Assembly (NCBI GenBank): GCA_964019695.1
Contig: OZ026522.1
Span: forward strand, 18,226,687 to 18,290,686
Reading direction: 5' to 3'
DNA from: Loripinus fragilis
Lineage: Eukaryota; Mollusca; Bivalvia; Lucinida; Lucinidae
DNA length: 64,000 bases
The notes beneath the pieces were generated by a model that was given only the letters and a program-made list of their open reading frames with translations, was not told the DNA's origin and made no database searches. Of the stretch, positions 11,172-21,678 are shown one piece after another. Position 1 is the stretch's first letter. Each line of letters begins with the position of its first letter. Both the position numbers and the translations under genes were made by a program.

Positions 11172-12215
11172 TATTTTGGACAAGTCCTGTTTTAAGGGCA
11201 ATTTCTGGTAATTCCCATGCGCACCATTCCTGCGTCGAGAAACAGGAAAAAATTGTCTGGATCCCGCTTTTCCGACCATTTAAGCTTTCGGATCTGTACA
11301 GTTTTCAGATACTATTATGTCAGATGGATATTTCCATATTTTCCTGACAGACGAAAGTAACTAAAATGTGTCCGAAATATCTATTGATCCTTCATCAGAT
11401 CTGATCGGCTCAGTACCAAATAGAGATACATAGAAGAGGCGACATCAACAATGTATTTTTTTGAAGTTTTCACCTGTGTGCGAATATGAATATGGCCGAT
11501 ACTCGGATCGTCTGTTATTTCGAGCCGCACACGACTTGACATCGCGGCCTAGTGGTAAGCGTGCCAGACTTTAGGACCAGGGACGATTCCAGGGAGGGCA
11601 CTTAATACAATTTTTTTTCCGTTTTGCCTTGTGATACAAAATAATTTCAAACAAGTAAAATGGAATTATATAAATGACAAAAATTACACTCCTTAACGTT
11701 TTATATTGAATTATCCTCGAGATTGGTGGGGGTGGGGTTAATTTTAGTCCCCCTGAAAGATAATTAGTCTAAAATGTTAAAAGATAGTCCATGAAATAAT
11801 AGTGTAATCTTAATGTCAGATTTTGTAATATATGATTTACTCTAAAAATCTAAATCCTTTTTTTTTGGGGGGGGGGGGGATTACCAAAATATATTATGCA
11901 TTATCTTGACACGGCTTGGGAAAACAAATTAATTTACACATTTTCTTGAAAGCTTGAGGTCATGAGCAATAATTAAAATTAGAATAAAAAGGCTGGATGG
12001 CGATTACAAATATTTAAGTTAATATTAAGGACTTGGATTTTTTTTCAGAAAATTAGTAAAATGCGGAAAACTTCCAGATGAGGTTATGAAACACTGAGCG
12101 TGGTGACATATCCTTTTCATTTCATAAATTGACAGTCTATAATCAAACAAACAGTATGCAAAGAATAAAAAGATTTTAATGTGGGAAGTTTTACCCGCAA
12201 TTGCCCTTTAACAAG
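11172..12215. mobile_element. Possible ~1.04-kb TIR element
   Basis: CCTGTTTTAAGGGCAATTTC at about 11186 and, inverted, CCTTGTTAAAGGGCAATTGC at about 12197-12216 form imperfect terminal inverted repeats that extend into GGTAATTCCCA / GGTAAAACTTCCCA. No coding frame and no clear target duplication. It contains a tRNA-like segment at 11541-11600. Confidence 0.35.
11541..11600 (+). mobile_element. tRNA-like SINE head, degenerate
   Basis: CGCGGCCTAGTGGTAAGCGT resembles an A box and AGGGACGATTCCAGGG a weakened B box at tRNA-like spacing. A body could not be delimited. Confidence 0.35.
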
Positions 12216-12220
12216 GCAGG

Positions 12221-12385
12221 TGGGCGGGCGTTCAGATTTTCCTGCTCGAGCTCACAGCCATCGCAACACTGGTTAGGCAATATAACCCTCTGAGACACCC
12301 CGGCGGGCGGGCGTTTGGGCGAGAAGGCAGATTTCTCTGCTCGCTTTCACGACCCTCGCATCACTGGCCAGTGAGATACCTGCGA
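12221..12385. repeat. Two-copy ~83-bp direct repeat
   Basis: Both copies start with GGGCGGGCGTT and run through similar pyrimidine/CTGCTCG and CATCGCA(A)CACTGG-type sequence (12222 and about 12306). GC-rich compared with its surroundings. Confidence 0.55.
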
Positions 12386-12725
12386 GCCAGGCAAGCTTTT
12401 TACCCACTTTGCATTGGCCAATTAAGGGCGGTATTGATTATCATTTCGCGAAATCAGGTTGATTTCTCTGATTAGCTATACCCTTTCGGGGCATTTTGAC
12501 TTTGGGACGTCTCTGAACAACTGAATGAAATTAGTGTTCTTAAAATAGTTCTCAGAAACAATTGATTTCGCTCTTTTTGAGCATTTGGTATGTCTGTATT
12601 AAGGACAGCTGATGACATAAATACTCCTACAAGTTTGAAGCGTTTTCTCATGTTTGAACAGAGTTTTCTGATACTTTTCACTTGGGCGAAGCTAGTAACA
12701 TGGTAGCCGTGTGTTTATCGTTTGC

Positions 12726-13753
12726 AAAGAGGTACGTGCATTAAGAGGCTATTTTGGCCCCCTATGGGGCCCAGACCTGTAATTGTTTTTCCATATACCT
12801 CCATTATAGCTTTTAAGTAGGCTCTTCAATCACAATGAGGCTGCCATAGAGTTACAGATTGGACCTAGTTCAATCAAAAAACAAGAATGAGCTACCCTGG
12901 TGACCGCCATGTTTTGCCACGTTTTGGCCTCTGAAGGTGGGCACCCTATATGAGAGGAAAATTCTACAAAAAATACCAGAATGCAAAGTCCTTTTTTCTA
13001 AGCCACACCAGTAAACTTAATAAACAAAAGCAATGAGATGTTGTTCCAAAAGGTACAGCAAAGATAGACCCGTCTAATAAATACAATATATTTCCTAGTT
13101 TTGTTATTGACCAATTATCAAACACCTTACAACTTAAAAATATTGTGCTGAGCTTCCACCCACCTTTTGAGCCAATCACTGCCCTTTTTACATTTACAGG
13201 TCTGTGACCTAAGAGGCCAAAAAATGAAATTCGCTTTTCACCAAATTCTTCTTATTAGTTTATTAGAACAATGGCCGAAGTGTATAAGTATGATATTAGT
13301 TTGACTTTTACGGTTGCAATGTTAACAAAAATGGCCGCCAAAATAGGCTGAAATTAGGAAATCGACCATTTTGGAGAAAATTTGAGACGTTTGGCAGAGC
13401 AATTAACAAAGATCACAAGCAAATACCTTTAGAAATTTTAAGAGATGATGAAAATCATTATGGCACACAACATATTAAATGGATGTTTTGGTATTTAGCT
13501 GTGCTGATATTCAATTCTTAAAAATATGGTCTCTCAAGCCTTAAATTTGGTCAAAAATGGTAATTTCTCTATTTTAAGCCTATTTTGTCGGCCATTTTTG
13601 TTACCATAAGAACGGTAAAATTTAAATAAATGCCGAAATTTTACACTTCAGTCATTCTTCTAATAAACCAATCAAATAATATTTATGAAATGCAATTTTC
13701 AGTTCTTAGCTCAAAAGGGGGCCAAGTTAGCCCCTTAATGCACGTACCCCTTT
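12726..13753. mobile_element. 1.03-kb TIR element with nested insertion
   Basis: Outer ends AAAGAGGTACGTGCATTAAG (12726) and, inverted, AAAGGGGTACGTGCATTAAG (ending 13753) match for about 35 bp. A second block of long inverted arms lies inside: about 13200-13375 against 13555-13735, sharing TTTATTAGAA and AACAAAAATGGCCG. The left outer and inner blocks are separated by about 450 bp that has its own inverted ends (next feature). No coding frame. Confidence 0.6.
12762..13220. mobile_element. Nested TIR insertion (tentative)
   Basis: GGCCCAGACCTGTAA near 12768 and TTACAGGTCTGTGACCTAAG near 13195 are imperfect inverted ends. The segment interrupts the left arm of the larger element, consistent with a later insertion. 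Confidence 0.35.
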
Positions 13754-13810
13754 AGACGGTCAAAGTGAACTCTGAGCCAGAAGTGAATGACAGTGATTTG
13801 TGAAAAAAAC

Positions 13811-13855
13811 TTGCCAAAGTATACGTTTAGGGGTTTCCGGTTATCAAAGGGTTAA
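13811..13855. repeat. 45-bp repeat end (GGGTTAA)
   Basis: Begins TTGCCAAAGTA and ends TTCCGGTTATCAAAGGGTTAA; it matches 19958-20002 with few differences. The GGGTTAA end resembles the right end of the TTAACCC MITEs, so both may be solitary ends of that class. Confidence 0.5.
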
Positions 13856-14169
13856 GCATATTCCACGTATTTGATAAGTTCCAGTATCTCATGATCTTGT
13901 CTATTTGTATACCAGCCTCAGCTGAACAAATTGTGGAAAATTCAATTTCAGAATCACTATTGGTTGGGATAGACGAAGTTATTTTGCCAAATAGTAATCT
14001 TGTTTGGTCTGTAACTTCCATCCGAGAAATTGCTTTAACCGCAGACCGTGTTCGAACTCTACCACCAGAGATGATTTTGAGCAACCGTGAGACAAAGAGA
14101 ATGATTATAACCCGTACCAAATGGTTCATGAATGAGCCACCAAGAGAGTTTGGTACTAGTCGTGTTGTC

Positions 14170-14231
14170 GAGCAGCTAAGACTCGAGCGAGTCTGCTCAA
14201 ATGTGCAGACTCGACAGAGCCTTCGCTGCTC
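14170..14231. repeat. Imperfect hairpin
   Basis: GAGCAGCTAAGACTC pairs imperfectly, and GCGAGTCTG pairs with CAGACTCG, around a 10-base loop; the ends are GAGCAGC / GCTGCTC. An open plus-strand frame across it is a by-product. Confidence 0.6.
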
Positions 14232-14309
14232 GCATACATAGTACGGGTGTAGATTTAAACTTCAGATGAGAAATAAGACCTCTAGTCCCGCTGGATACGC
14301 CAGTTCTAG

Positions 14310-14521
14310 GGTAAAGTCGGGTATATTCGGACAGACAGCTGAATTCGGACAGCCACCTTGTTTGTTTCATAGTTCAATTATTGGAATAAAAAATAAATTA
14401 AATAAGCAAACAGTGAAAATCCTGATGAGACGGCTCATAAGGAGCCGTCTCATCTGGATTTCCACTGTTTGCAAAATGTATGTCCGAATTTACCTGATGT
14501 CCGAATTTACCCGACTTTACC
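14310..14521. mobile_element. MITE, ends GGTAAAGTCGGGTA
   Basis: The left end GGTAAAGTCGGGTATATTCG and the inverted right end GGTAAAGTCGGGTAAATTCG are near-identical, each followed by a second ATTCGGACA motif. TA at the outer edges is a possible 2-bp target duplication. The centre is a 67-bp hairpin (14406-14472) with GCAAACAGTG / CACTGTTTGC outer arms and GATGAGACGGCTC / GAGCCGTCTCATC inner arms. No ORF of its own. Confidence 0.8.
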
Positions 14522-14936
14522 TTAATATGCATTTTAATGAATATTTAGCGCATATGCGCCAAAACTCGTGCGTAGTTCGAAAAGTGACAGCGCCTCTGTT
14601 GCTAAAGATGAACGCAAGTTATGATGCATACAGCGATCCTCTGAAATTCCACCTTTATAATTGAAAATCATGACGTAAAAGGTGGCTATGTTCATTTCTT
14701 TGTTACTGTTCTTCGGTACGAGGGGCGTTCATTTATTCCTTGCACTATTGCGCCTTCTTTTCACATGGCTGTAATAAAGTCGTGGGAATTGTGGGAATTT
14801 CAGGGGTGGGGGGGGGGGCAATGGTTTTGAACAATGAAACCAAATTTTGTTTGAATCCGTTCACTCTTTCACAAGTTATTGAAAGTTCAAACATGTAGTA
14901 TCATTCTTATATGGACATTATATGTATTTGTTTGAT
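14522..14936. other. No recognised feature
   Basis: Non-coding, with a G-rich run near 14808-14818. Confidence 0.4.
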
Positions 14937-15115
14937 TTGATTCTTTAAGTCCCAGTCAACAAGTTTACATTATGTCGGGATGGGTCTTTCTGTGTTGAAC
15001 CAGTACTAAGCAAGGATTATTGTGTCTTAAGACAACACAGTGACGTCGTCAGGCTGAAACCCACAACGCCTCGGTCTCGAGTCAAGCACTCTACCACTGA
15101 GCCACTGCACTCCGT
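14937..15115 (-). mobile_element. SINE family 2
   Basis: On the minus strand: A box TGGCTCAGTGGTAGAGTG, the ACTCGAGACCGAGG block, a degenerate B-box region, then the body GTACTGGTTCAACACAG and the 3' end GACTTAAAGAATCAAATC. About 180 bp, essentially full-length compared with the copies at 18949 and 31060. Confidence 0.85.
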
Positions 15116-15144
15116 AGGACATTATTTTTAAACTGATGTTATTC

Positions 15145-15542
15145 TACTCGAACACCAAATGCGCTAATCGGACTGCGCCTCAGCACAGTCCGATCAGCGC
15201 ATTTCTTGTCCGCTTTCTGGAAAGATTAATAAGCTATGTTTGCTATATGCAAAACTCCATACAGAAAACCCTGTTTTAAGCGGCCACTAAAAATAGACTA
15301 AACAAAGATCTTAATGACAAATGGTAGCTTAATGAAGGTCGAAAGTATTGAAGAATGCATTCTGCAATACCTTTGACCTGCATTAAGCGATAATCGGTCT
15401 TGTAAACCATTTTTGTTGTCTTTTTGAGAGTGGTCGTTTTAAACAGGTTTTACTATACTTCTAACTACTCTATGTAGTTGAGCAGGCTGGTTTTAACATA
15501 ACCTGGTCGCAAACTTTGAAAATAGGTTTTCTCGCGTCGAGG
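15145..15542. mobile_element. MITE (CTCGTCGCGAGAAAACCTG family), interrupted
   Basis: 15145-15255 and 15459-15542 match consecutive parts of the intact copy at 59596-59826. They include a hairpin (15159-15202, ATGCGCTAATCGGACTG / CAGTCCGATCAGCGCAT) and the right end GGTTTTCTCGCGTCGAGG. Between them sits a separate MITE with its own target duplication. The left TIR is missing. Confidence 0.65.
15263..15454. mobile_element. MITE nested in 15145-15542
   Basis: Ends AGAAAACCCTGTTTTAAG and, inverted, AGTAAAACCTGTTTAAAACG, with most of the length folding back (AAGTATTG...CAATACCTT). ATAC on both sides (15259-15262, 15455-15458) is a probable 4-bp target duplication. A related copy is at 15808-16014. 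Confidence 0.7.
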
Positions 15543-15807
15543 CCTGTGTGATGTGGTTCATATTTTTAGCTTCTTGTTTTCATCAGTGGAGCATTACATA
15601 ACAGACAAGAAAATGAATTCTAGCCCAGTTTGAAACTGTTATATTAGTTTTGCAGTCTGCACTCATTAGCCTGTTCTTTGAGGGCAATGGTTTACCAAAG
15701 TCTAGACTTGCAGATCTTACTACCAGGCAAACCACCTGTGAATGCATAGTACTGTACATATCGCACCTGTTTCGGTACCACTGATTTTGTGTGAATCAGG
15801 AAACATG
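15543..15807. other. No recognised feature
   Basis: Spacer between two copies of the same foldback MITE family; nothing else recognised. Confidence 0.4.
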
Positions 15808-16014
15808 ACTGTGTAAAACGGTCGAACTCAAAAAGACCGAAAATTGGTTTTCAAGACAATTTATCGCTTCATGCAGGTCAAATGTATTGCAGAATGCTCT
15901 AAGGGGAGCATTCTGCAATAATTTCTACCTTCATTTATCTACCATTTGTCATTAAGATCTTCGTTTTGGCTATTTTTGAGTGATCGTTTTACACAGGTTT
16001 TACACAGGTTTTAC
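15808..16014. mobile_element. Foldback MITE, second copy
   Basis: CTGTGTAAAACGGTCG at the left and CGTTTTACACAG at the right are inverted; the centre GCAGAATGCTC / GAGCATTCTGC is a tight hairpin. It matches 15263-15454 over most of its length. ACACAGGTTTT is doubled at the right end. Confidence 0.65.
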
Positions 16015-16324
16015 AGTAATGAGCCTTAGCCCAAGTAGGGTACCAAGATGTAGTTAACTCTTTGTGTGTTGGTTATTGTTCATGCTTTTGTTGTCGTCTA
16101 TTAACTTTTTTGCAAAAATTACTTTTTCAAAAACCATGATGGTGATTCTGTTGTTGTTGATTCGTTTTTTGATGTTGCTCCAATTGTGCATGCACGGTTC
16201 CAGGAGTTTTCGTCAGGAAGGTCCAGGTCCATCTGTCATAAAAAGCTGTGGCGTTTTTTTTTGTCCTCAATTTATTTTATTGAAGTTCAATGGTTGATTT
16301 CAAACAGAACTATAATTATCCAAG
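16015..16324. other. No recognised feature
   Basis: T-rich sequence; the plus-strand frame 16064-16297 is hydrophobic by composition and has no supporting signal. Confidence 0.4.
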
Positions 16325-16460
16325 GTTCCAGAGGGGGTTCACCATTTTCCTAGGGGAGGGGGATCCAACTTTTTCCAGAGGGGGTGGGGGTCCAATTGCG
16401 AATTCCCTATAGAAACCCATATAAATTGTGATTTCCCCCTGACCCCCCTCTGGATCCGCG
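16325..16460. repeat. G-rich palindromic repeat
   Basis: GGTTCCAGAGGGGG near the left and CCCCCCTCTGGATCCGCGC near the right are inverted, with a further internal CCAGAGGGGGTGGGGG block. Minus-strand Pro/Gly-rich frames are translations of it. Probably a small MITE. Confidence 0.5.
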
Positions 16461-16798
16461 CATATTGTGTGTGTGTGTTTTTTGTATTTGGTCCTGGGTC
16501 TGTGACGTGGTTCATGTGTCCGCTCTTGTCCAGCAATCTTCTCGCCGAGCAAACAAAAAGAGCTGCTTGCTTTACGGTTTACTTACATTGTATTCACTTG
16601 CTTTTATGTTTGTGTCTCTGCTTGTCTTTGTTCTAAAGTTTCTTCATCTAGGTGCCTTGTGGTAATCTGTGATCTTTGACTCTGGTATTATCTGGTTGTA
16701 CTCACTTGTTTTGGACCTGGCTTTGTGATATTATTCTTCTGTGATGATGCATTGTATAAGTTAAGAAGCCATTATGCGAGCTTAACAATGTTCGTGTT

Positions 16799-16947
<149 letters not shown>

Positions 16948-16978
16948 TAGTGCAGAAGTCGATGGTACACCATCGCAA

Positions 16979-18106
16979 ATACCCGCTTTTTGACCTATAA
17001 CCTTTACCTTGGGGTCAAGGTCACACAAAATGCTGCTCAGTACCTTCAACATAATATGACCTATGCACCTGTAAAGTTTGAAGTTGCTATGTCCAATGGT
17101 TAAGGAAAAGAAGCATTTACTAAAAATACACTATATGACCTTGACCTATGGGTCAAGGTCACACCAAATGTTGTCTAGTGCCCTCCAAATCATATGACCT
17201 TTGCACCTGCAAAGTTTGAAGTTGCTACGTCCAACAGTTTAGGAGAAGATGCATTTACAAGAAAGTACATTATTTGACCTTGACCTTCAGGTCAAGGTCA
17301 CACTAAATGTTGCCCAGTGCCCTCTTCATCATGTGACCTATGCACCTACAGAGTTTGAAGTTACTACGTCAAAAGCTTTAGGAGGAAAAGCATTTACAAG
17401 AAAATTCAATATTTGACCTTTGACCTTGACCTTGGGGTCAAGGTCACACAAAATGTTGCCCAGTACCATCTACATCGTGTGACCTATCCAGCTACAAAGT
17501 TTGAAGTTGCTAGGCCTAACCGTTTAGGAGGAGATACATTTACAAGAAAATACATTATTTGATCTTTGACCTTGACCTTGGGGTCAAGGTCACACAAAAT
17601 GTTGCCCAGTAACCTTAACATCATGTGACCTTTTCAGCTACAAAGTTTGAAGTTGCTACGTCAAAAGGATTAGGAGGAGATGCATTTACAAGAAAATTCA
17701 ATATTTGACCTTTGACCTTGACCTTGGGGTCAAGGTCACACAAAATGTTGCCCAGTACCCTCTACATCATGTGAACTATTCAGCTACAAAGTTTGAAGTT
17801 GCTACGTCTAACCGTTAAGGAGGAGATTCAATTACAAGAAAATACAATATTTGACCTTTGACCTTGACCTTGGGGTCAAGGTCACATGAAATATCACCCA
17901 GTTCCCTCTACATCATGTGACCTATTCACCTACAAAGTTTGAAGTTGCTACCTCTAACGGTTTAGGAGGAGATACATTTACAAGAAACGTGACGGACGGA
18001 CGTACGCACGGACGGAAAGACGGACGGACGGACGGACGGACGGACGACGGACCGACTTTGACACGAAATTAATATACCCTTTTTTTCTAAAGAAAAAAGC
18101 GGGTAT
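16979..18106 (+). mobile_element. Pearl/helentron-like element: tandem core, (ACGG)n, 3' hairpin
   Basis: The left end ATACCCGCTTTTT and the right end AAAAAAGCGGGTAT are inverted. Inside are seven ~136-147-bp tandem units, then (ACGG)n (about 17990-18053), then a terminal hairpin (18072-18106, TATACCC with complementary GGGTATA). The order tandem repeats, tetranucleotide microsatellite, short hairpin recalls the bivalve 'pearl' elements and non-autonomous helentrons. That assignment is an inference from architecture. CAA repeats flank both sides, suggesting association with a CAA tract. No transposase. Confidence 0.65.
17005..17989 (+). repeat. Seven ~140-bp tandem units with nuclear-receptor half-sites
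   Basis: Units begin near 17013, 17149, 17289, 17436, 17582, 17728 and 17875. Each contains GGGTCAAGGTCAC-type sequence (TCAAGGTCA), then ATGTTGCCCAGTRCC, CTACAAAGTTTGAAGTTGCT and AGGAGATRCATTTACAAGAA. TCAAGGTCA is the known extended half-site of SF-1/FTZ-F1 and ERR receptors; TGACCTTTGACCT in the later units is a DR1-type site. Confidence 0.85.
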
Positions 18107-18125
18107 AACAACAACAACAACAACA

Positions 18126-18512
18126 GAATCTACTAGGGCAAGATTTGCCGCAAGTAAAATGCATTTAAACCCCCTCTCCGTGGCTTAGGATGCTGTTCGT
18201 TCTAAGGCGGTGGTTCTGTTGTTGTTGACTTTTGTTTTATGCACCTCCCATTGTTTGTGGGGGTTCTGTGTTTGGTCTTTGTTTTGATTTGCATTACTTG
18301 GCCTTTCTAGTTTTTGCCCCTATCCCGACAGGCCATAACGAGGAAGAGTGAGCTGGTTGCTTTGCCTTAATTGTCTTTCTGTTGTCTTGTTATTGTTAAT
18401 ATTCTGTGGCTCCTCCTCACGGTGCCGTGGGTTGGTCTGCAGTGTGTGATTGTGGTATTTCCTGAATTTGTCTTTTTGAATTTGACAATCATCCCACTGG
18501 TGAAGAAAGAGC
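18126..18512. other. No recognised feature
   Basis: Non-coding spacer, T-rich; no reading frame or repeat boundary identified. Confidence 0.4.
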
Positions 18513-18757
18513 TGACTCCGAAGTTATAAAATAATTTTCATGCTCAACCCAGCTGATCGCGAATTTTCAACTGCTCATAAAAATTAAAATGCTGAAAAAT
18601 ACAGATATTTCTTGCTTTATAACTCTCAGATGTTGTATATATCCTGCTTATAAATAATAAAATGCCAACAGTTGTTGGCATTATAACGTTTATGAGCATG
18701 ATAAATTTCTATGCTCAGCTGAGTTGAGCACGAAAAAAGTTTTACAACGTCGGACCC
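18513..18757. mobile_element. MITE (CCCCGATGTTATAAAACG family), copy 1
   Basis: The left CTCCGAAGTTATAAAATAAT and right AAAAGTTTTACAACGTCGGA ends are degenerate inverted repeats; internal CATGCTCAACCCAGCTGA and TCAGCTGAGTTGAGCACG also pair. It contains ATGCCAAC(A)GTTGGCAT. Matches 23769-23997. Confidence 0.65.
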
Positions 18758-18852
18758 TAGTCGCTTTACTTCAAGTGAATTCTTGCTTTTATGTGTATAT
18801 AAAGATGAAGATGTCTTTGGCTGTTACCTGTTCTCGTGGCATTTCCTTGTCA

Positions 18853-19233
18853 TACTCATTTTTGTGTTCATTGCAACTTTATGCTGTGTTTTACTTTATG
18901 TGCTAATGCAAGGGCAGAATATTCTGCCCACTTTTGACTAGTTTTTGATTTGATTCTTTACGTCCCATCAACAATCTTTCAGTAATGCAGGGACGGGTTT
19001 TCCTGGGTTGAACCAGTACTAAGCTAGGCTTAATGTGTCTTGCTCAAGGACACAGCGCAGTGACGTCGGTGAGGCTCGAACCCGCGGCCCCTTGGTCTCG
19101 AGTCAAGCCCTCTAACACTGAGCCACTGCGCTCCCACTCATTTCTGTGTTTATATGAAAATTGATACTGTGCTTCACTTTATGCGCTAATGCACTTTAGG
19201 GCAGACTATTCTGCCCAGTTTTGACTAGCTTTA
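18853..19233. repeat. ~93-bp direct repeats flanking a SINE
   Basis: 18853-18945 and 19137-19233 share ACTCATTT..GTGTT, ACTTTATG.GCTAATGCA, GGGCAGA.TATTCTGCCC and TTTTGACTAG. The SINE lies between them. Divergence between copies is far beyond that of a target-site duplication, so this is probably an older tandem duplication. Confidence 0.6.
18949..19132 (-). mobile_element. SINE family 2, best-preserved copy
   Basis: On the minus strand: head GGGAGCGCAGTGGCTCAGTG, block ACTCGAGACCAAGGGG, B box GCGGGTTCGAGCCTCACC, body CTTAGTACTGGTTCAACCCA, 3' end GGACGTAAAGAATCAAATC. This copy gives the clearest family consensus in the window. Confidence 0.9.
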
Positions 19234-19663
19234 ATCATTGTCATGAAGAACCCGGATTTATCCATTTTTTGAAAACACTGTTGATCCAGATCATCCAGCT
19301 TCTGATGATGCCATCTGACCAGGAACCACACTGATTTCCAGTTTAATTGAAATACATGTATCATGCTTACTAGTACAACTGGAATGCTGGTTCAATAGGA
19401 TAAACAAAATAGGGAGGAGTGTAATTATTTAGCATGACAAGCCTATAAGGGTTCCTTTGATGATTGAGTTTAAATGGGGAATATTCAGTGCTTAAGTAAT
19501 TTCTACACCTGCGAATTCTATTTACTAGAACAAAGTTGCATTCATGTAGATGTTATTTATGCCAAAAGTGATTGCTTTTCAGTCCAAATATCTGTCACCT
19601 AACCGATAAACAGCGTGCGACTCCCAGACTGTAAGAAATTCAAGGATAAGCAACGCTAATACA
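19234..19663. other. No recognised feature
   Basis: AT-rich non-coding spacer. Confidence 0.4.
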
Positions 19664-19806
19664 AAAGTAAGAAAGACGGCAAAGATCAGGAATCAATACA
19701 ATCAAGTACCACACCTGTCACAAGGTACTACATGGGAAAGTGACAAAATCACAATTAGACATCACAAACAAGAGCCAAGAGGTCAGCCCTTTCCCAGCAG
19801 GTGACC
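19664..19806. repeat. Interspersed repeat, copy 2
   Basis: Shares GGCAAAGATCAGGAATC and GAGGTCAGCCCTTTCCCAGC with 10597-10750. It ends in a C/T run (19805-19822). Confidence 0.55.
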
Positions 19807-19957
19807 CCCCCCTTTTTTTTTTACTTCAGACCAATGGTTTCTTCTATAAAACTACATGCAATAAAGTCAGGATGGCAGGATGGCCATTGTATATATTGAG
19901 GGGTCAAAGGTTATAATTTCCAAAACAATATTGTATTTCTTTCTCTGAAAGTCGATT

Positions 19958-20002
19958 TTGCCAAAGTACCCGTTTTGGGGTTTCCAGTCTCCAAAGGGTT
20001 AA
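19958..20002. repeat. 45-bp repeat end (GGGTTAA), second copy
   Basis: TTGCCAAAGTACCCGTTTTG through CCAAAGGGTTAA; matches 13811-13855. Confidence 0.5.
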
Positions 20003-20159
20003 AACTCTATCATTCCTTACAATTAACGTCTATTCCAGCTGAACATAGTTTGAATATGATTTTACAATCGACATTAATCATGTTAAACACTTTATGTAAA
20101 AGTCCGATGGAACTGCCGTGTTTATAATTTCATTCGTACACAGTCCGGATACTCACTAC

Positions 20160-21660
20160 GCATATGTGAGGTGCTCATATATGTATGGTCATCGTACATG
20201 TTAGACTCTTGTATATGTGTTGTTATCGAATATGTGAGGGCCTTGTATATGTGTGGACATCGTGTGTGTCAGGGCCTTGTATACATGTATGTGTGGTCAT
20301 CGTTTATGTGAGGTACTTGTCTATGTGTGCTCATCTTATATGTGAGTTCCTTGTATATGTATGGTGGTCCTTATATATGTGTAACAATCGTATATGTGAG
20401 AGTCTTGTATGTGTGTGGTCATCGTTATGTTAGGGACTTGTTTATGCTATCTCAGCGTACACATGGGATTCTTGTGTATTTGGGATACTTAAATATATAA
20501 GGTCCTCGTAGAAATGGCCCGCAGTTGCTCAGTGTAGAGTTCTTGACTTGTGATCGCTGGGTTGCGGGTTCGAGCTTCACCAGGGGCGCTGCATTTTGTC
20601 ATTGAGCAAGAACTTTATCCTCTGCTTAGTACTGGTTCAATCTAGGAAGACCGTCCCGACACGACTGAAAAATTGTTTACTGGGGCGTAGAGAATCAAAC
20701 AAATAAAAAGGTAATAAGTTAGGTCCTCATAGATCTATATAGGAGGGCTGTGTATATGTAGTCCTCGTATATGTGACGTCCTTGTATACGTGGGGTCCTC
20801 CAAAATATTTGGTCTTACATATAAGAGGTCCTCGTATATGAGAGGTCCCCGTATATGTGAGGTTGTTGTATGCGTGTGGTCTTATATATGAGAGGTCCTC
20901 GTTTATGTGAGGTGTATGTATACGTGTGGCCTTATATATGAGGGGTCCTCGTGTATGTGAGGTTCTTGTATACGTGTAGTCTAATATATGAGAGGTCCTT
21001 GTATATGTGAGGTATTCATATATGTAAGGTTCTGCATCGTAAATGTGAGAGGTCCTCGTATACATGTATGTAAGTCAATCATATATTAAAGGGACAACTT
21101 GTAAATGGGTGGTCCTAATTACTGTTAGGTCCTCATTTATGTGAGTTGAGATCATTGCATATATAATACTCTAGATTATGTGAGATCATAGTATAATGTT
21201 GAATCCTTGAACAATTGTATATGTGAGTTACCTCATATATATTAGGCCCCATTATATATGCTGTACATGTACATATCAGGTCAATGTATATTTGAGGTCC
21301 TCGGATATATAAGGTGCACGTATATGTGAAGTCATCGCGCACATGTGAGATCCTCAAATATATAGGATCTTGTATATGTTCTCATATATGTGATGTCAGC
21401 GAATATGACAGTGTCTCATAGAGGTCCTTGTATGTACATGTTTCTTGAATATGGGTTGTCCTTATTTGTTTTTATTGATACATTATTTAACTATATGTTA
21501 TGTCCTCATTTATATGATGTCCTCATATAAGTAACGCCCTTGTATATGCAATGTCCTAGTTTATGAGAGACACACATAAATGTAAAGTGTTCATTAATAT
21601 ATATGAGCACCCCGTATACATCTGGTCCATGTACATATCAGGTCCTCGTATACGTGTTTC
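20160..21660. repeat. Degenerate short-motif array (TATATGTGAGGTCCTCG-like)
   Basis: A loose ~15-18-bp motif, TATATGTGAGGTCCTCG with many variants, fills about 1.3 kb on both sides of a SINE (20512-20705). The minus-strand frames (20727-21065 and 21133-21357) rich in TYTRTSHI are its translation and vary only as the motif does. The plus-strand frame at 20185-20433 has the same cause. Confidence 0.8.
20512..20705 (+). mobile_element. SINE family 2 within the degenerate array
   Basis: Head GCCCGCAGTTGCTCAGTGTA (A box slightly decayed), B box GCGGGTTCGAGCTTCACC, body CTTAGTACTGGTTCAATCTA, 3' end CGTAGAGAATCAAACAAATA. It splits the short-motif array. Confidence 0.85.
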
Positions 21661-21678
21661 AAAACCTGAATCATAATG

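Noticed and set aside
16979..18106. Full helitron/helentron with Rep-helicase
   Set aside because: No coding frame of any size inside; only the non-autonomous architecture is supported.
18949..19132. Genuine tRNA gene
   Set aside because: A and B boxes are present but no cloverleaf or acceptor stem could be paired, and a fixed SINE body follows. The same holds at 2700-3005, 14937-15115, 20512-20705 and 31060-31246.
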